The notes below the pieces were generated by a model, which worked only from the letters and a program-made list of their open reading frames with translations, searched no databases and was not told where the DNA came from. From positions 1,554,773 through 1,618,772 of the forward strand of contig NZ_KB976986.1 in the NCBI RefSeq assembly GCF_000399665.1: a stretch of 64,000 nucleotides of DNA. The letters are read 5' to 3'. The position numbers and the translations under genes were made by a program. Within the stretch, counting starts at the first letter, position 1, and every line of letters starts with the position of its first letter. This stretch comes from Acinetobacter calcoaceticus ANC 3811 (GTDB taxonomy: Bacteria > Pseudomonadota > Gammaproteobacteria > Pseudomonadales > Moraxellaceae). Below are positions 29,396 to 38,177 of the stretch, piece by piece.

Positions 29396-30412
29396 ATGAT
29401 GAAACGGAATATAGCTATTGTTTTATTTTCAAGTCTAGCTTTAAGTGCTTGTGCTAAATCTAGTGAGACAAATCATAAATCATCAAAGCCCTCACCAGAA
29501 CTTCAGCAAAAAATTCAGCAATTGGTTGAAAAAACCAAAAAGAATATGATCTTTGTTGAAGGTGGTAGCTACCTAATGGGTGATTTTGGACTAGTCACAC
29601 CAGAATTAGAAAAAATGGTTCCAAATAGCATGGCAGTGAAAAACCCCAAAGGTAATACTGAAAAACCCAATAACCAGCCTTTCTCCCCTGGGGACAATAA
29701 TAAAACCCTGCATAAAGTCACGCTTAGCAGCTTTAATATGAATGCTTATAAAATCACTACAGAAGATTTTTATATTTACACCGAAGCTAGTGGTCAACCC
29801 GAAAGCCTAACAAATAAAGAATATAATCCAGACATTTGGCATGAAGTGGCTGCAGGTATTTCTTGGCAACAAGCCAAAAACTATTGTCAATGGCTAGGAC
29901 AGCAAGTCGGCACTCCAATGGATTTACCTACTGAAGCACAATGGGAATATGTTGCTCGAAATAAAGGGCAATATACAGCCTTTGCAACAGACACAGGAAA
30001 AGTAGAAGCTGAAAAAAATCTTTGGTCTAAAAAGCAATATGACAACTATTATTTAAATTATAGCCCAGACAGTTTAGGTAACATTCCAGTTCTAGGTAAA
30101 ACTCCACCAAATCCTCTTGGTTTTTATGATCTTGTCACCAATAATTATGAATGGATGAATGATTGGTACGCTAAAGATTATTACAAGCAGTCCCCTACCA
30201 TCAACCCAACTGGACCAAAAACAGGTACTGAAAAAGTATTACGCAGTACCTCGCCAATGGGCGCCGACAATTTGGTAATGGCGGATGGGTTAGCAATTGG
30301 AAGAGCTCATGAAATTATGGAACCCTTCACAACTTCAGATGGTAAAAAGAATTTTCATTTTGAAACCTATTCAAGCCGTTGTGTTGCAAACACTCAACAG
30401 CCTATAAAATAA
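29396..30412 (+). CDS. lipoprotein with FGE/SUMF1 fold, probably non-catalytic
   Basis: A signal peptide with lipobox LSAC is followed by a linker and an FGE-sulfatase (SUMF1) domain from about residue 50: FVEGGSYLMGDFG, GISWQQAKNYCQWLGQQ, LPTEAQWEYVARN, GFYDLVTNNYEWMNDW, ending SRCV. Residues equivalent to the two redox cysteines of true formylglycine-generating enzymes are absent, so it is likely a binding protein. It converges on the 988-residue effector gene, stops 4 bases apart. As a periplasm-facing lipoprotein it could be the immunity partner; this is inference. Start taken at the ATG pair at 29396/29399. Confidence 0.75.
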   Translation: MMKRNIAIVLFSSLALSACAKSSETNHKSSKPSPELQQKIQQLVEKTKKNMIFVEGGSYLMGDFGLVTPELEKMVPNSMAVKNPKGNTEKPNNQPFSPGDNNKTLHKVTLSSFNMNAYKITTEDFYIYTEASGQPESLTNKEYNPDIWHEVAAGISWQQAKNYCQWLGQQVGTPMDLPTEAQWEYVARNKGQYTAFATDTGKVEAEKNLWSKKQYDNYYLNYSPDSLGNIPVLGKTPPNPLGFYDLVTNNYEWMNDWYAKDYYKQSPTINPTGPKTGTEKVLRSTSPMGADNLVMADGLAIGRAHEIMEPFTTSDGKKNFHFETYSSRCVANTQQPIK

Positions 30413-30416
30413 TTTC

Positions 30417-33383
30417 TTATACCGTATATGAACCATCCGAGTTTTGTTCATAATTTGCAGCAATAAATAGTTCCGCATCGGTACCATCTACCTCAATAGA
30501 CGGTACCGATTCTGTATTTAAGGCAACTAAAGCATCCGCATTAATAATACTTGGTTGTTCAACCATTTTCTCTCTTAACTTTTTCAACTCCCTCGGATTA
30601 TTCATTGGAGCTTTTTCATGTAAAGGTATAGTTTTGACTATTTTAGAGCGTAATTTTTCATATTGCTCTACATATTCACTACCACGGCCAACAGTATCTG
30701 AATTAAAAGTATATTCTTTAACAAAATCAATGGTTCTTGACCAGAATCCATCATGCAAATATACCAACAATTGTTTTTCTAAACTTTGGATACTCCTTTC
30801 TGATTTTATACCCCTTAAAGACATTCTTTGAAGTACGTTAAACCACTCACCTTCTGTTGCAATGGTTTCAAAAATTGCGAGTACTGCTTCTTTATGTGTA
30901 GGTAAAAAAGGGCTAATTCCTGTTTTAGGCATATCAGCAGCATGTGTATATTCACTATGCCTTGTCATTTGATAAATTAGCATTCCTTTTGCATCTGGTG
31001 TAGCTTGTTTCAACCATTCAGATTGACGTTTAATTTTATTTGCTAAATCAACAGAATCTTTTGCAAGTGCATATTTAGCATTAAAATCCCTAAACTCCCC
31101 AGCAATATTATTTAAAGTATTAGCCGTCATTGAGTCTCTGCCTAACGCAATAACAGCTAATTGACCTAAATTACTAAACGCATCTTCAGCAATAAAACCT
31201 AACAGCGTAAATTGGGCACGGGTAAGTTGGTAATGCACCCATCTTAGTACTTCAAGAACTTGGCTAAAATCAATAACAAAATCTAGCGCCCCTTTTGCAC
31301 CCAATCCCACACATAAAGCGGCTTTTGCTCTAAAACGGAATTGCTTACGTTCTAACCAGTAAAATAATTTAAAATTAACACCCGCCCCTAAGCCTGCACT
31401 TACAGCAAAATCGACAGCTAAGCTCGCTAGAGGTTTAAAATCTTTAGCTTCAGGTGAAAGCCACTGAAACTCTCCAGATGGTTTGATTCCCGCTTCGGCA
31501 CCAGCAAAAGCTTCAATTTGCCCCTCAGAACTTGCTCCACTACCAGGAATGATGGTTTCATCTCGATCCATTGGGACAAATCTTGGACGGTTTTCTCCCA
31601 TATTATTGGCGAGTGAAGGATTTCGATTTCTTCTACCATTAGCAGCCAATTGTTGCTGCCCACTTTTACTATAGCTTATCTCCAAACCAATCCCCGCAGC
31701 CACTTTTGCACCTGCAAAACCGTAGAGTTCCATACCAATAATAAATCGGAATGCACCTAGATCAATATCATCAAAGTTCAGCATCCAACCTTTATCACAT
31801 GGAATTACATAGGTGGTTTTTGCCTTCCCTTCAAATAATACTAGCTTGCCTTGAGCATTAACATTCGCCTTAGCATTCACCTCACCACTTTCGGGTTTCC
31901 AGCTTGCACTTGTCGATAAGCCAGCGCCACCAACACATCTTAACCACTGTGATTGAATATCAACCGTTAAGTTGTCTGAAAGCTTAATTTGTTCGACAAA
32001 ACTGCCACTAAAAGCGGAGAAATCCCAAACCTTAGTTCCCGTTTGCTTGGAATATTTCGCAAGATCTAAACTAACTTTTTTAAATTCATTATGAATAGTC
32101 TCTTGGTTAATTTTCTTAAAGTCTTGTTTTATATCTTTAAGTTTCTTTAACTCCGTCCCTAAAACCGTTACCTTAAAGCTCTCTTTGTTTTTTTTCTTTT
32201 GCTGTAACTGCATATATCGGTCAGTACGCAGATACCGACGTCTGAAATCAAACTCTTGCGTGTTACCATTTGGATTTTTCTTTTGACGTGCTTCAAAAGT
32301 AATGACTTCTGTTAGATCGGCCGCTTTTTTAAAGTTTTTATTTAGCTCCTCTTCGATCTTTTTCTCTGCTTCTTTTATTTCTTCTTCTGCTTTTTTAACA
32401 TTAGAAACACTCCCAGATTTTATTGCTTCTGCTAATTTATTTTTAGCATCAAAAGAGTTTCCAAATAACTTGTCTAGTTTTGAGCTTTCCTTTTCAAACT
32501 CAGCATAATCCTCTGCTGAAAGAACTATCATTTCCTCTCGATGCATATTTAAAATAACAGGCGGTTTTCCATTGCCCTGCAAAGTTACTGTCGTATTCTT
32601 ATCTTGCTTTGTTATCTTCGCAACAGACTTCAACTGTACAGTGACATAATTCTTTTTACTCATAGTTGCAAAATGCTGTATGTCTTTTTTATCTGGTTGG
32701 GCAGATATATTTACGAATTTAAATTTTACAAATATAACCTCACCTTTGGGCGAATATAAAGGTGGAGTAAAACCATTTTTATCTACAACACTCATTTTTA
32801 CATTAGGTAAACTAATTTTCTTTTCCTTACCCTCTTTGTCAAAAGTAAAAGTTTCAAATGGAATATTATCAGATAGTTTAGTCCCCCTAAATCCTTCTAT
32901 TTTATAGCGATAATATTGTTTGATTTGATATTCTATAGTAGTGATTCCTTGCTTTTCTTCTTTTATATGGAGACCTGAACTACCATTAATATTAATGGCT
33001 TTCTCCCACTCTGAATCCGTTCTTTTAATCCAAAGATCATACTCACCAGCTGGCAGATGCATTTCTTTAGTAAAACCTTTCATGTCAGTTTTAGCTTCTC
33101 GGTTCTGACTCAAGCTTGGACCTTCATGTACATCTTTATATTTCGCCATATTTTGGGCGATCGTCTGAGCTGAAATAGGTTTATTTTTATAAATAGAGTT
33201 CAAATCCAACGGCTGCACAAGAGGCTTAGGATTCTTTGCACTTCCTATAGCTATCGCAAGTTTATTTACCTGTCCTGGCCGTTTTCCCTTTTCAGTTACA
33301 GAATAATCCATTCCATGGCAAGCAATCGTATCATTATCAGGTAATACATTAATAAATAGTTTTAATTTAATCTTATTCATCAT
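30417..33383 (-). CDS. putative VgrG-linked T6SS effector (988 residues)
   Basis: Starts immediately after the vgrG stop (TAA then ATG ATG), so it is the VgrG cargo by position. I recognise no catalytic domain. The N-terminal ~230 residues look beta-rich. A charged helical stretch (residues ~295-350, Lys/Glu-rich) follows. A Gly/Ala-rich amphipathic region spans ~555-745 (AGAKVAAGIGLEI, VSAGLGAGVNFKLF, ALCVGLGAKGALDF), which could insert into membranes. The last ~200 residues are helical. Pore formation in the envelope is a hypothesis from the Gly/Ala repeats and from the lipoprotein neighbour. Confidence 0.65.
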   Translation of the reverse strand: MMNKIKLKLFINVLPDNDTIACHGMDYSVTEKGKRPGQVNKLAIAIGSAKNPKPLVQPLDLNSIYKNKPISAQTIAQNMAKYKDVHEGPSLSQNREAKTDMKGFTKEMHLPAGEYDLWIKRTDSEWEKAININGSSGLHIKEEKQGITTIEYQIKQYYRYKIEGFRGTKLSDNIPFETFTFDKEGKEKKISLPNVKMSVVDKNGFTPPLYSPKGEVIFVKFKFVNISAQPDKKDIQHFATMSKKNYVTVQLKSVAKITKQDKNTTVTLQGNGKPPVILNMHREEMIVLSAEDYAEFEKESSKLDKLFGNSFDAKNKLAEAIKSGSVSNVKKAEEEIKEAEKKIEEELNKNFKKAADLTEVITFEARQKKNPNGNTQEFDFRRRYLRTDRYMQLQQKKKNKESFKVTVLGTELKKLKDIKQDFKKINQETIHNEFKKVSLDLAKYSKQTGTKVWDFSAFSGSFVEQIKLSDNLTVDIQSQWLRCVGGAGLSTSASWKPESGEVNAKANVNAQGKLVLFEGKAKTTYVIPCDKGWMLNFDDIDLGAFRFIIGMELYGFAGAKVAAGIGLEISYSKSGQQQLAANGRRNRNPSLANNMGENRPRFVPMDRDETIIPGSGASSEGQIEAFAGAEAGIKPSGEFQWLSPEAKDFKPLASLAVDFAVSAGLGAGVNFKLFYWLERKQFRFRAKAALCVGLGAKGALDFVIDFSQVLEVLRWVHYQLTRAQFTLLGFIAEDAFSNLGQLAVIALGRDSMTANTLNNIAGEFRDFNAKYALAKDSVDLANKIKRQSEWLKQATPDAKGMLIYQMTRHSEYTHAADMPKTGISPFLPTHKEAVLAIFETIATEGEWFNVLQRMSLRGIKSERSIQSLEKQLLVYLHDGFWSRTIDFVKEYTFNSDTVGRGSEYVEQYEKLRSKIVKTIPLHEKAPMNNPRELKKLREKMVEQPSIINADALVALNTESVPSIEVDGTDAELFIAANYEQNSDGSYTV

Positions 33384-36170
33384 TTATTCTTCTTCAAAAG
33401 TTACAAAACCATCGTGAACGTGATCTTCTAAACTAATTTGGATTTGCTGAGGGCCCTTGGTTGTGATCTTCTGTGTTTTACCTTGACCATCTGTCACACC
33501 ACTGACCATTTCCCCATTCGGTAAAATCATTAAATATTTTTTATTTTTCAATGGATTACCAGTTATATCTTTGGCAATATAAGTTAAATGGTAATCTGGC
33601 AACATTGCCAATTCTGGGTTTTTCGTTGCCACCTTGGCTCCCCCCATAAACAAATGTTGCCCAGCCTTCACCTCAAGCTTCCCCCCTGTGACAGGGAAAA
33701 TGCCTGAACCATTCAGCTTTACTTGAGATCCACTTGCAGTCAGATTAATTTCAGTTGGGCTAGTAATAAAAACTGTGTCTTCGGTTGACGTAATCTGTAC
33801 GCCCTTTCGAGCAATCACATCTAAGCCATCACCTTGTGCCTGAATTTCCACTTTACCTTGACCAGCAAAAAGCCGAGCACCTTCTTGAGCGGCAAATAGA
33901 CTTATTTTTTGACTCGCATGACTCACTATATTCTTTTGCGTACTAATATTAATACTATCTCCAGCACTTTGAGTGAGCTGACCATTTGCACTGAGATAGA
34001 TATCTTCATTAGTGCTTATAGCGATACTGTTTGGAGATGCCAACAGCATCACTGCTGATTGAAACTCAATAGCCTTTTTAGGGTCTTCTTGTTTAAGAAC
34101 CTCCAAGAAAGTCTGAATATTCTCAAGCATATCTAACGGGTCAGTTTGCTGATTTTTGGCAACTTCGCTGAGTGCCTTGGCATTATTGAGGCTGCCTTCT
34201 ATTTGTTGTTTGGCCTCATTTGCATCGAGGTGGACACCTTGGGCTTGATCCTGCTTGTAGGTACTAACAAGTAAGCCACTACCCGCTCTTACCGCGCCCC
34301 ACTGGTCTGTTCTAAGTTCAAAACCTTCTCCACGACCATCACTTTCCGCTTTGTCTTTTGGATGGCTTAAGTTACCCAAGTTGAGTTGGCTGGCCACATG
34401 GCTACTTTGTAGCTGGGCACTGATTTGTTCTGTGGAGTCATCAAAGCGTAGCTGGTTAAAACCTTTACCGTCGACTTCTTCTGAACGAATGCCACTGAGC
34501 TTTTTAGTGTCAGGTAGCTGGCCTTTCTGGTCGAATTGCGTTGGATGCCGTTCAGCTTCGTGAATACGTCCCACCACGAATGGGCGGTCAATGTTACCGT
34601 CAAAGAAGTCGATGACAACAATCTCACCCACGCGAGGCAAGAAGCGTGCACCATAACCTGCACCCGCCCATGGAGTGAGTACATCCACCCAAGCCGAGTC
34701 GGTATCATTGTCGTTACTTCCGGCTCCACCGTCATGACTATGGTCATCAGTTCGGGTAAACAAGAAACGGACTTTAATGCGTCCCCATTGGTCGACATGA
34801 ATGCTTTCGCCTTCCAAGCCTACCACTCTAGCGCGCTGTGGGTAAGCGGCTGATCGGTGTTCTAGCGGATGATACTCAGGAACAGTTCTAATATTTCTAC
34901 GCGACAAGATGAGCTCATTACCCTGACGCTCAGTCTGGTCATTTGGCCCTACTTGATTGTTTTGCCATTGGCTTTGACTAAAAAGTTGATTGATTTGTTG
35001 TTGTAAATCTTTAGGCAAATTATTTTGCAAATAGAAGCTTTTACCAATAATCAGAAATTCTTTGTCTGCCCCGCTATGCATATCTATTTCTGGATGTTCA
35101 TTCAATTCAAACCAATAGCCAACTTGCGCATCACGTACCGTGGTTTGTGCATGGAAATATTTTGATTTAAATGCATAATAATCAGATAGATTTTGATTGA
35201 GTTTTTCTAGCTGCTGATGACCCGATGCAGTGGCTTGGTCTTCCCCATTTAAGTCTTGCATCCAAGCAGGACTGACATGCCATGCATGTTCTAGACTTAA
35301 ACTCGCATTATCTTGATTAGCACTATGACTATGCTGTGACTGAACACTGCCCATGCCTTCTTCTTGACTTAAAGCATCAGCCTGCCAGCGTTGCACATGC
35401 ACGGCTGTAGATTGCAAACTTCGAGTAGGCACAAGGCTTGTCATACTGTCTTGTTGTTCAACAGCGCTACTACGGTGATAACGGATATTTCTTCGATCTA
35501 ATGCTAAATATGATTCATTGCAATCAATTAAACGTAACTTTTGTGATTGAATCTCATCCGAGCTATCAGTGGCAAACAACTGAGCTTCATCAATTAACCA
35601 GTTAATGCCTTCACTACGCCAAAGTCGGGTTAAAAACTCATAATCCGTTTCGTTACTTTGCATGACAAAAGGTCGAACATCGTAGTCTTGGCTTAGGTTT
35701 TTTAAATCCAAAGTTAAGGCAGAAGCAAACAACGGACTTTTGTTCTGCCACTCAGTAAATAGAATTTCAGTAATGTTCCGTACACTTTTATTCATAAATA
35801 CACGGCTATTTCGGCGTTTATGCCATAGCGCGGTCGGATCTTGTAATCTCAGTTTATACAATGTTAACGAACCATCACTCTGCCCCTGACTGGCTTCTGT
35901 AATAATTCCTGTAGTTCTAAATAGCTGCCCCTGATCAGTTACTTGATCGACTGCAACCTGACAACCAATAAATTGTTTTAATGAAATATGGGCATTGGTA
36001 GAAAGACAAAATAAATCGGCAGTCAGTCCTTCATTTAGCTGATGCTGCCCTTCAATACTTTGTAAAAAGACTTGAATATTCAACGATGGATTAGAAAACT
36101 GAACATGAAGCACGCGTTTTTGCGGGCTGATACCCAAATCTTCTAGAATTCTATGTATATGAGATAACAT
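33384..36170 (-). CDS. vgrG: VgrG spike protein with C-terminal TTR-like tail (first copy)
   Basis: VgrG trimers form the T6SS spike. The 928 residues comprise gp27-like and gp5-like OB regions (PQRARVVGLEGESIHVDQWG, RIKVRFLFTR), then the DUF2345 beta-helix region. A final ~75-residue tail (YHLTYIAKDITGNPLKNKKY) looks like a transthyretin-like adaptor fold, usually used to hold cargo. The core is almost identical to the second VgrG at 45456, while tails and cargo differ. No enzymatic C-terminal extension is present. Confidence 0.93.
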   Translation of the reverse strand: MLSHIHRILEDLGISPQKRVLHVQFSNPSLNIQVFLQSIEGQHQLNEGLTADLFCLSTNAHISLKQFIGCQVAVDQVTDQGQLFRTTGIITEASQGQSDGSLTLYKLRLQDPTALWHKRRNSRVFMNKSVRNITEILFTEWQNKSPLFASALTLDLKNLSQDYDVRPFVMQSNETDYEFLTRLWRSEGINWLIDEAQLFATDSSDEIQSQKLRLIDCNESYLALDRRNIRYHRSSAVEQQDSMTSLVPTRSLQSTAVHVQRWQADALSQEEGMGSVQSQHSHSANQDNASLSLEHAWHVSPAWMQDLNGEDQATASGHQQLEKLNQNLSDYYAFKSKYFHAQTTVRDAQVGYWFELNEHPEIDMHSGADKEFLIIGKSFYLQNNLPKDLQQQINQLFSQSQWQNNQVGPNDQTERQGNELILSRRNIRTVPEYHPLEHRSAAYPQRARVVGLEGESIHVDQWGRIKVRFLFTRTDDHSHDGGAGSNDNDTDSAWVDVLTPWAGAGYGARFLPRVGEIVVIDFFDGNIDRPFVVGRIHEAERHPTQFDQKGQLPDTKKLSGIRSEEVDGKGFNQLRFDDSTEQISAQLQSSHVASQLNLGNLSHPKDKAESDGRGEGFELRTDQWGAVRAGSGLLVSTYKQDQAQGVHLDANEAKQQIEGSLNNAKALSEVAKNQQTDPLDMLENIQTFLEVLKQEDPKKAIEFQSAVMLLASPNSIAISTNEDIYLSANGQLTQSAGDSINISTQKNIVSHASQKISLFAAQEGARLFAGQGKVEIQAQGDGLDVIARKGVQITSTEDTVFITSPTEINLTASGSQVKLNGSGIFPVTGGKLEVKAGQHLFMGGAKVATKNPELAMLPDYHLTYIAKDITGNPLKNKKYLMILPNGEMVSGVTDGQGKTQKITTKGPQQIQISLEDHVHDGFVTFEEE
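33640..36170. repeat. vgrG duplication, copy 1 (partner 46080-48620)
   Basis: The two vgrG genes are parallel copies. The stretch around 34100-34850 matches 46590-47280 almost base for base, while the N-terminal gp27 region is more diverged and the C-termini are unrelated. This pattern suggests gene conversion of the spike core after duplication. Confidence 0.8.
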
Positions 36171-36203
36171 CTTTTTTATGAAAACTTTGTCAGGATTGGC
36201 ATT

Positions 36204-36240
36204 ATTTTATAAAATACAGAAACATCTGTCTATTTTATAA
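36204..36240. promoter_or_regulatory. AT-rich dyad upstream of the first vgrG
   Basis: TTTATAAAATACAGA and TCTGT plus CTATTTTATAAA form a long interrupted inverted repeat centred at 36222. The core, ACAGA-N4-TCTGT, lies at 36216-36229. A sister dyad stands upstream of the second vgrG. It lies 34-70 bases before the start codon, a fit position for an operator or for the promoter itself. Confidence 0.55.
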
Positions 36241-36517
36241 AGAAAAACTTAACCATATGAATACAAGAATGAATGAGAATACTATCCGTGATAAATACAA
36301 AAAAATGAATTAACAACTTACGCTATTAATTCACTTTTAACGATTATTAATTTTTTAGTATTCCAAGAAATTTATTAAAAGCATTTAAAAATTGTGATGA
36401 TAAACCGTTTCTTTACCATAAAATGCAATTTCAGAAATTAAAAGCCTAAAAAAGCCATATAAAATTGATAAAGGGAATTTCCCTCTTGAATTTTCAAAGA
36501 AGATATTAAAGTTATAT
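36241..36517. other. AT-rich spacer downstream of the immunity array
   Basis: No gene seen. With the dyad, this spacer separates the vgrG promoter from the end of the immunity array. An AGGGAATTTCCCT palindrome near 36475-36487 sits 30 bases past the immunity pseudogene and could form a short hairpin, but has no T-run. Confidence 0.4.
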
Positions 36518-37028
36518 TTACTTGATTTCTTCAAAATATTCATATGCTGGTAAATCAGGTTCTAATGAATTTGTATTTCCAGCATAACCATCTAATACTA
36601 ACTTAAAATTATCAGAAATAATTGCCAGAAAATAAAGATTGTGATATATACAACAATCAAATGAAATTTGATCCTTGTTCAATTTAAAAACAGGTAAAGG
36701 CGAAATATTATAGTATTCGCCATCATCTAAAAATGTTTCATATTGACTAAAAAATACATTAAATAAAAGATTTTCATCAGAAATATTCTTAATAAAATTA
36801 ATAATCTTTTTACTTATTAAAACCTTATCCTGTGTTTCTGTAGCTTCTATCAAAATCTGATTTGATTTTTTTAAAGACAACATTTCATTGTAAAAATCAA
36901 TACTTTCAATCGACAGACCACTTGTCTGAACTATCTAAAAATTTAAATTTTAAATTAGTATCCTTAATAAAATTTGATAGATTCAGATTTTGTCTTTGTT
37001 TAATCTTAAGTGCTGTAATTCTTTTCAT
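36518..37028 (-). pseudogene. frameshifted immunity gene, family of the live Rhs immunity
   Basis: A 121-residue open frame begins at 36883, but the family's N-terminal part lies upstream in another frame: an ATG at 37028 behind AAGGAGCGC encodes 40 residues before a stop at 36906. Joined, the two parts give ~169 residues. The C-terminal portion aligns with the live immunity protein at 40068: similar spacing of YYNISPLP and YNTSLP, and endings YEYFEEIK and YDYFVNFN. It therefore appears to be an old member of the same immunity family broken by a one-base shift near 36910-36930. The 121-residue part could still be made. Confidence 0.6.
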
Positions 37029-37087
37029 TCATGCGCTCCTTATCACTAGTCATGAGTAATGATTAGCCCACTTGAAATATATTTCCA
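36966..37087. repeat. direct repeat, copy 1, flanking the displaced Rhs block
   Basis: Shares 25 identical bases (36966-36990) with 39236-39260. Weaker homology continues through the immunity start, the spacer and the toxin tail (WKYISSGLIIT region). Together with copy 2 it brackets a 2.2 kb block holding the broken Rhs tip and two immunity genes. Confidence 0.7.
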
Positions 37088-37198
37088 AGCACATGGATTA
37101 TTAGTCCTAACTTGACCATTATCCATGATAGTTGGAGTTGCATGCCAATGAGAATATGGATACTCTTTATCTTTAGAATGATGAAAAGTATCACAATT
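37046..37198 (-). pseudogene. fossil tail of an Rhs toxin tip (last 50 residues)
   Basis: Fifty codons after an in-frame stop encode a segment with FHHSKDKEYPYSHWHATP and WKYISSGLIITHD. The live Rhs tip has SHHQPDKQHVCAHWHVGIPK and WKYQTGGITVEHASK at the same spacing. This is therefore the C-terminal tail of a related tip cut off from its Rhs core. It lies just upstream of the pseudogene of the matching immunity family, keeping the ancestral tip-immunity order. Confidence 0.75.
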
Positions 37199-37211
37199 TC
37201 AATTTAATAAA

Positions 37212-37652
37212 TTAGATAGTTCCACATATATATTCAAAAATTCTCAACTCCACTAAATTTATATCTTTTTTAGTACTATCTATACTTAAAAAATAAATAA
37301 AATCCAGAAAACAAAATTCATCCATGAAGTTAAATAAATTCAGAAAAAATTCGTTAGTATTTATCTTAATCACTGGTTCAGATCCAGAAAAATATAAATA
37401 TACGCTCTCCTCATTTAATAATTTAAATTTCAAATTCGAGACTATTTTATTTATCACACTCTTATCAATTTCATTTGGAAAACTCAATTTTAAAAATTCT
37501 GTATTTGTGACTTCCCAATTCATTCCCCCTGTTGTTCCCTGCCATAAAGCGCCCATACACTCATTAATTTTATCAGTTAAATGTAATGGCATTATTGAAA
37601 AATCAATCTCATATTTCCGATAAAACTCTTCAATATCTTTAATTAAATTCAT
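37212..37652 (-). CDS. probable orphan immunity protein (146 residues)
   Basis: An AT-rich acidic cytoplasmic protein without signal peptide or recognised domain. Size, composition and position inside the array of Rhs tips and immunity genes fit an immunity protein whose toxin has been lost. Its ATG overlaps the stop of a short upstream frame (37649-37762) in an ATGA arrangement, typical of toxin-immunity coupling. Which toxin it blocks is unknown; intact orphans in such arrays may protect against sister strains. Confidence 0.55.
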   Translation of the reverse strand: MNLIKDIEEFYRKYEIDFSIMPLHLTDKINECMGALWQGTTGGMNWEVTNTEFLKLSFPNEIDKSVINKIVSNLKFKLLNEESVYLYFSGSEPVIKINTNEFFLNLFNFMDEFCFLDFIYFLSIDSTKKDINLVELRIFEYICGTI

Positions 37653-37762
37653 AGCTTAAATATCAATCCAGGCATATTAAAATTACTAGAAAAATATAAA
37701 TTTATTTTTTGATTTAATCTATAAATTACTAGAAATCCAAGAAATAAAAAATCATCATCTCG
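37649..37762 (-). other. short open tail overlapping the orphan immunity start
   Basis: A 37-codon frame without a start codon ends in TGA overlapping the next ATG. It reads as a hydrophobic segment (DDDFLFLGFLVIYRLNQKIN, then FNMPGLIFKL). It may be the fossil C-terminus of the toxin once paired with the 146-residue immunity protein, or chance. Only the ATGA overlap supports it. Confidence 0.3.
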
Positions 37763-37887
37763 CTATTAATTTCTGTCGTTAAAAAGATACCTAATTGATT
37801 GTTTATTTATATATTAATGCTTTTCATAATTTACTAAAATAGAACCTAATAGTAAATATTAAGTTCTATTTTGAAATTTTATACAAA

Positions 37888-38166
37888 CTATAACCATCTA
37901 TTAGCTGGTGATAATTCCTCATATTTTTTTAAATCAGTCTGTTTAATTTTTCCTAAAGATACTGCCTTATTAAATAATTTATCAAATCTAGCTAAAGATT
38001 CAGCATCTCCTGCTAATGAGGCATAAAGCATTAAATATTTTTCAATTTCTTTACTATCTAACTTTATTATTCCATCTATTTGATCATCTAAGATTTCATC
38101 AACTTTTTCATATTCTTCCTGTTCCGAAAGCTTATCTATAAGTTGATTAAACTCTTCAAATTTCAT
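37888..38166 (-). CDS. probable immunity protein to the ART-like Rhs tip (92 residues)
   Basis: A small, acidic, all-helical protein (FNQLIDKLSEQEEYEKVDEI) that starts 12 bases after the stop of the broken ADP-ribosyltransferase-like tip, with GAGG upstream of the ATG. Position immediately downstream of the tip makes it the likely cognate immunity protein. It looks intact although the toxin carries two frameshifts. Family not recognised. Confidence 0.6.
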   Translation of the reverse strand: MKFEEFNQLIDKLSEQEEYEKVDEILDDQIDGIIKLDSKEIEKYLMLYASLAGDAESLARFDKLFNKAVSLGKIKQTDLKKYEELSPANRWL

Positions 38167-38177
38167 AATTAATTACC

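Noticed and set aside
34367..34853. Open frames in other frames and on the opposite strand of vgrG (also 46946-47248)
   Set aside because: They lie wholly inside the well-supported vgrG genes and occur in both copies because the copies share sequence.
33384..36170. Phage tail gene suggesting a prophage
   Set aside because: VgrG resembles phage spike proteins, but it is flanked by T6SS cargo and no other phage structural genes are present.
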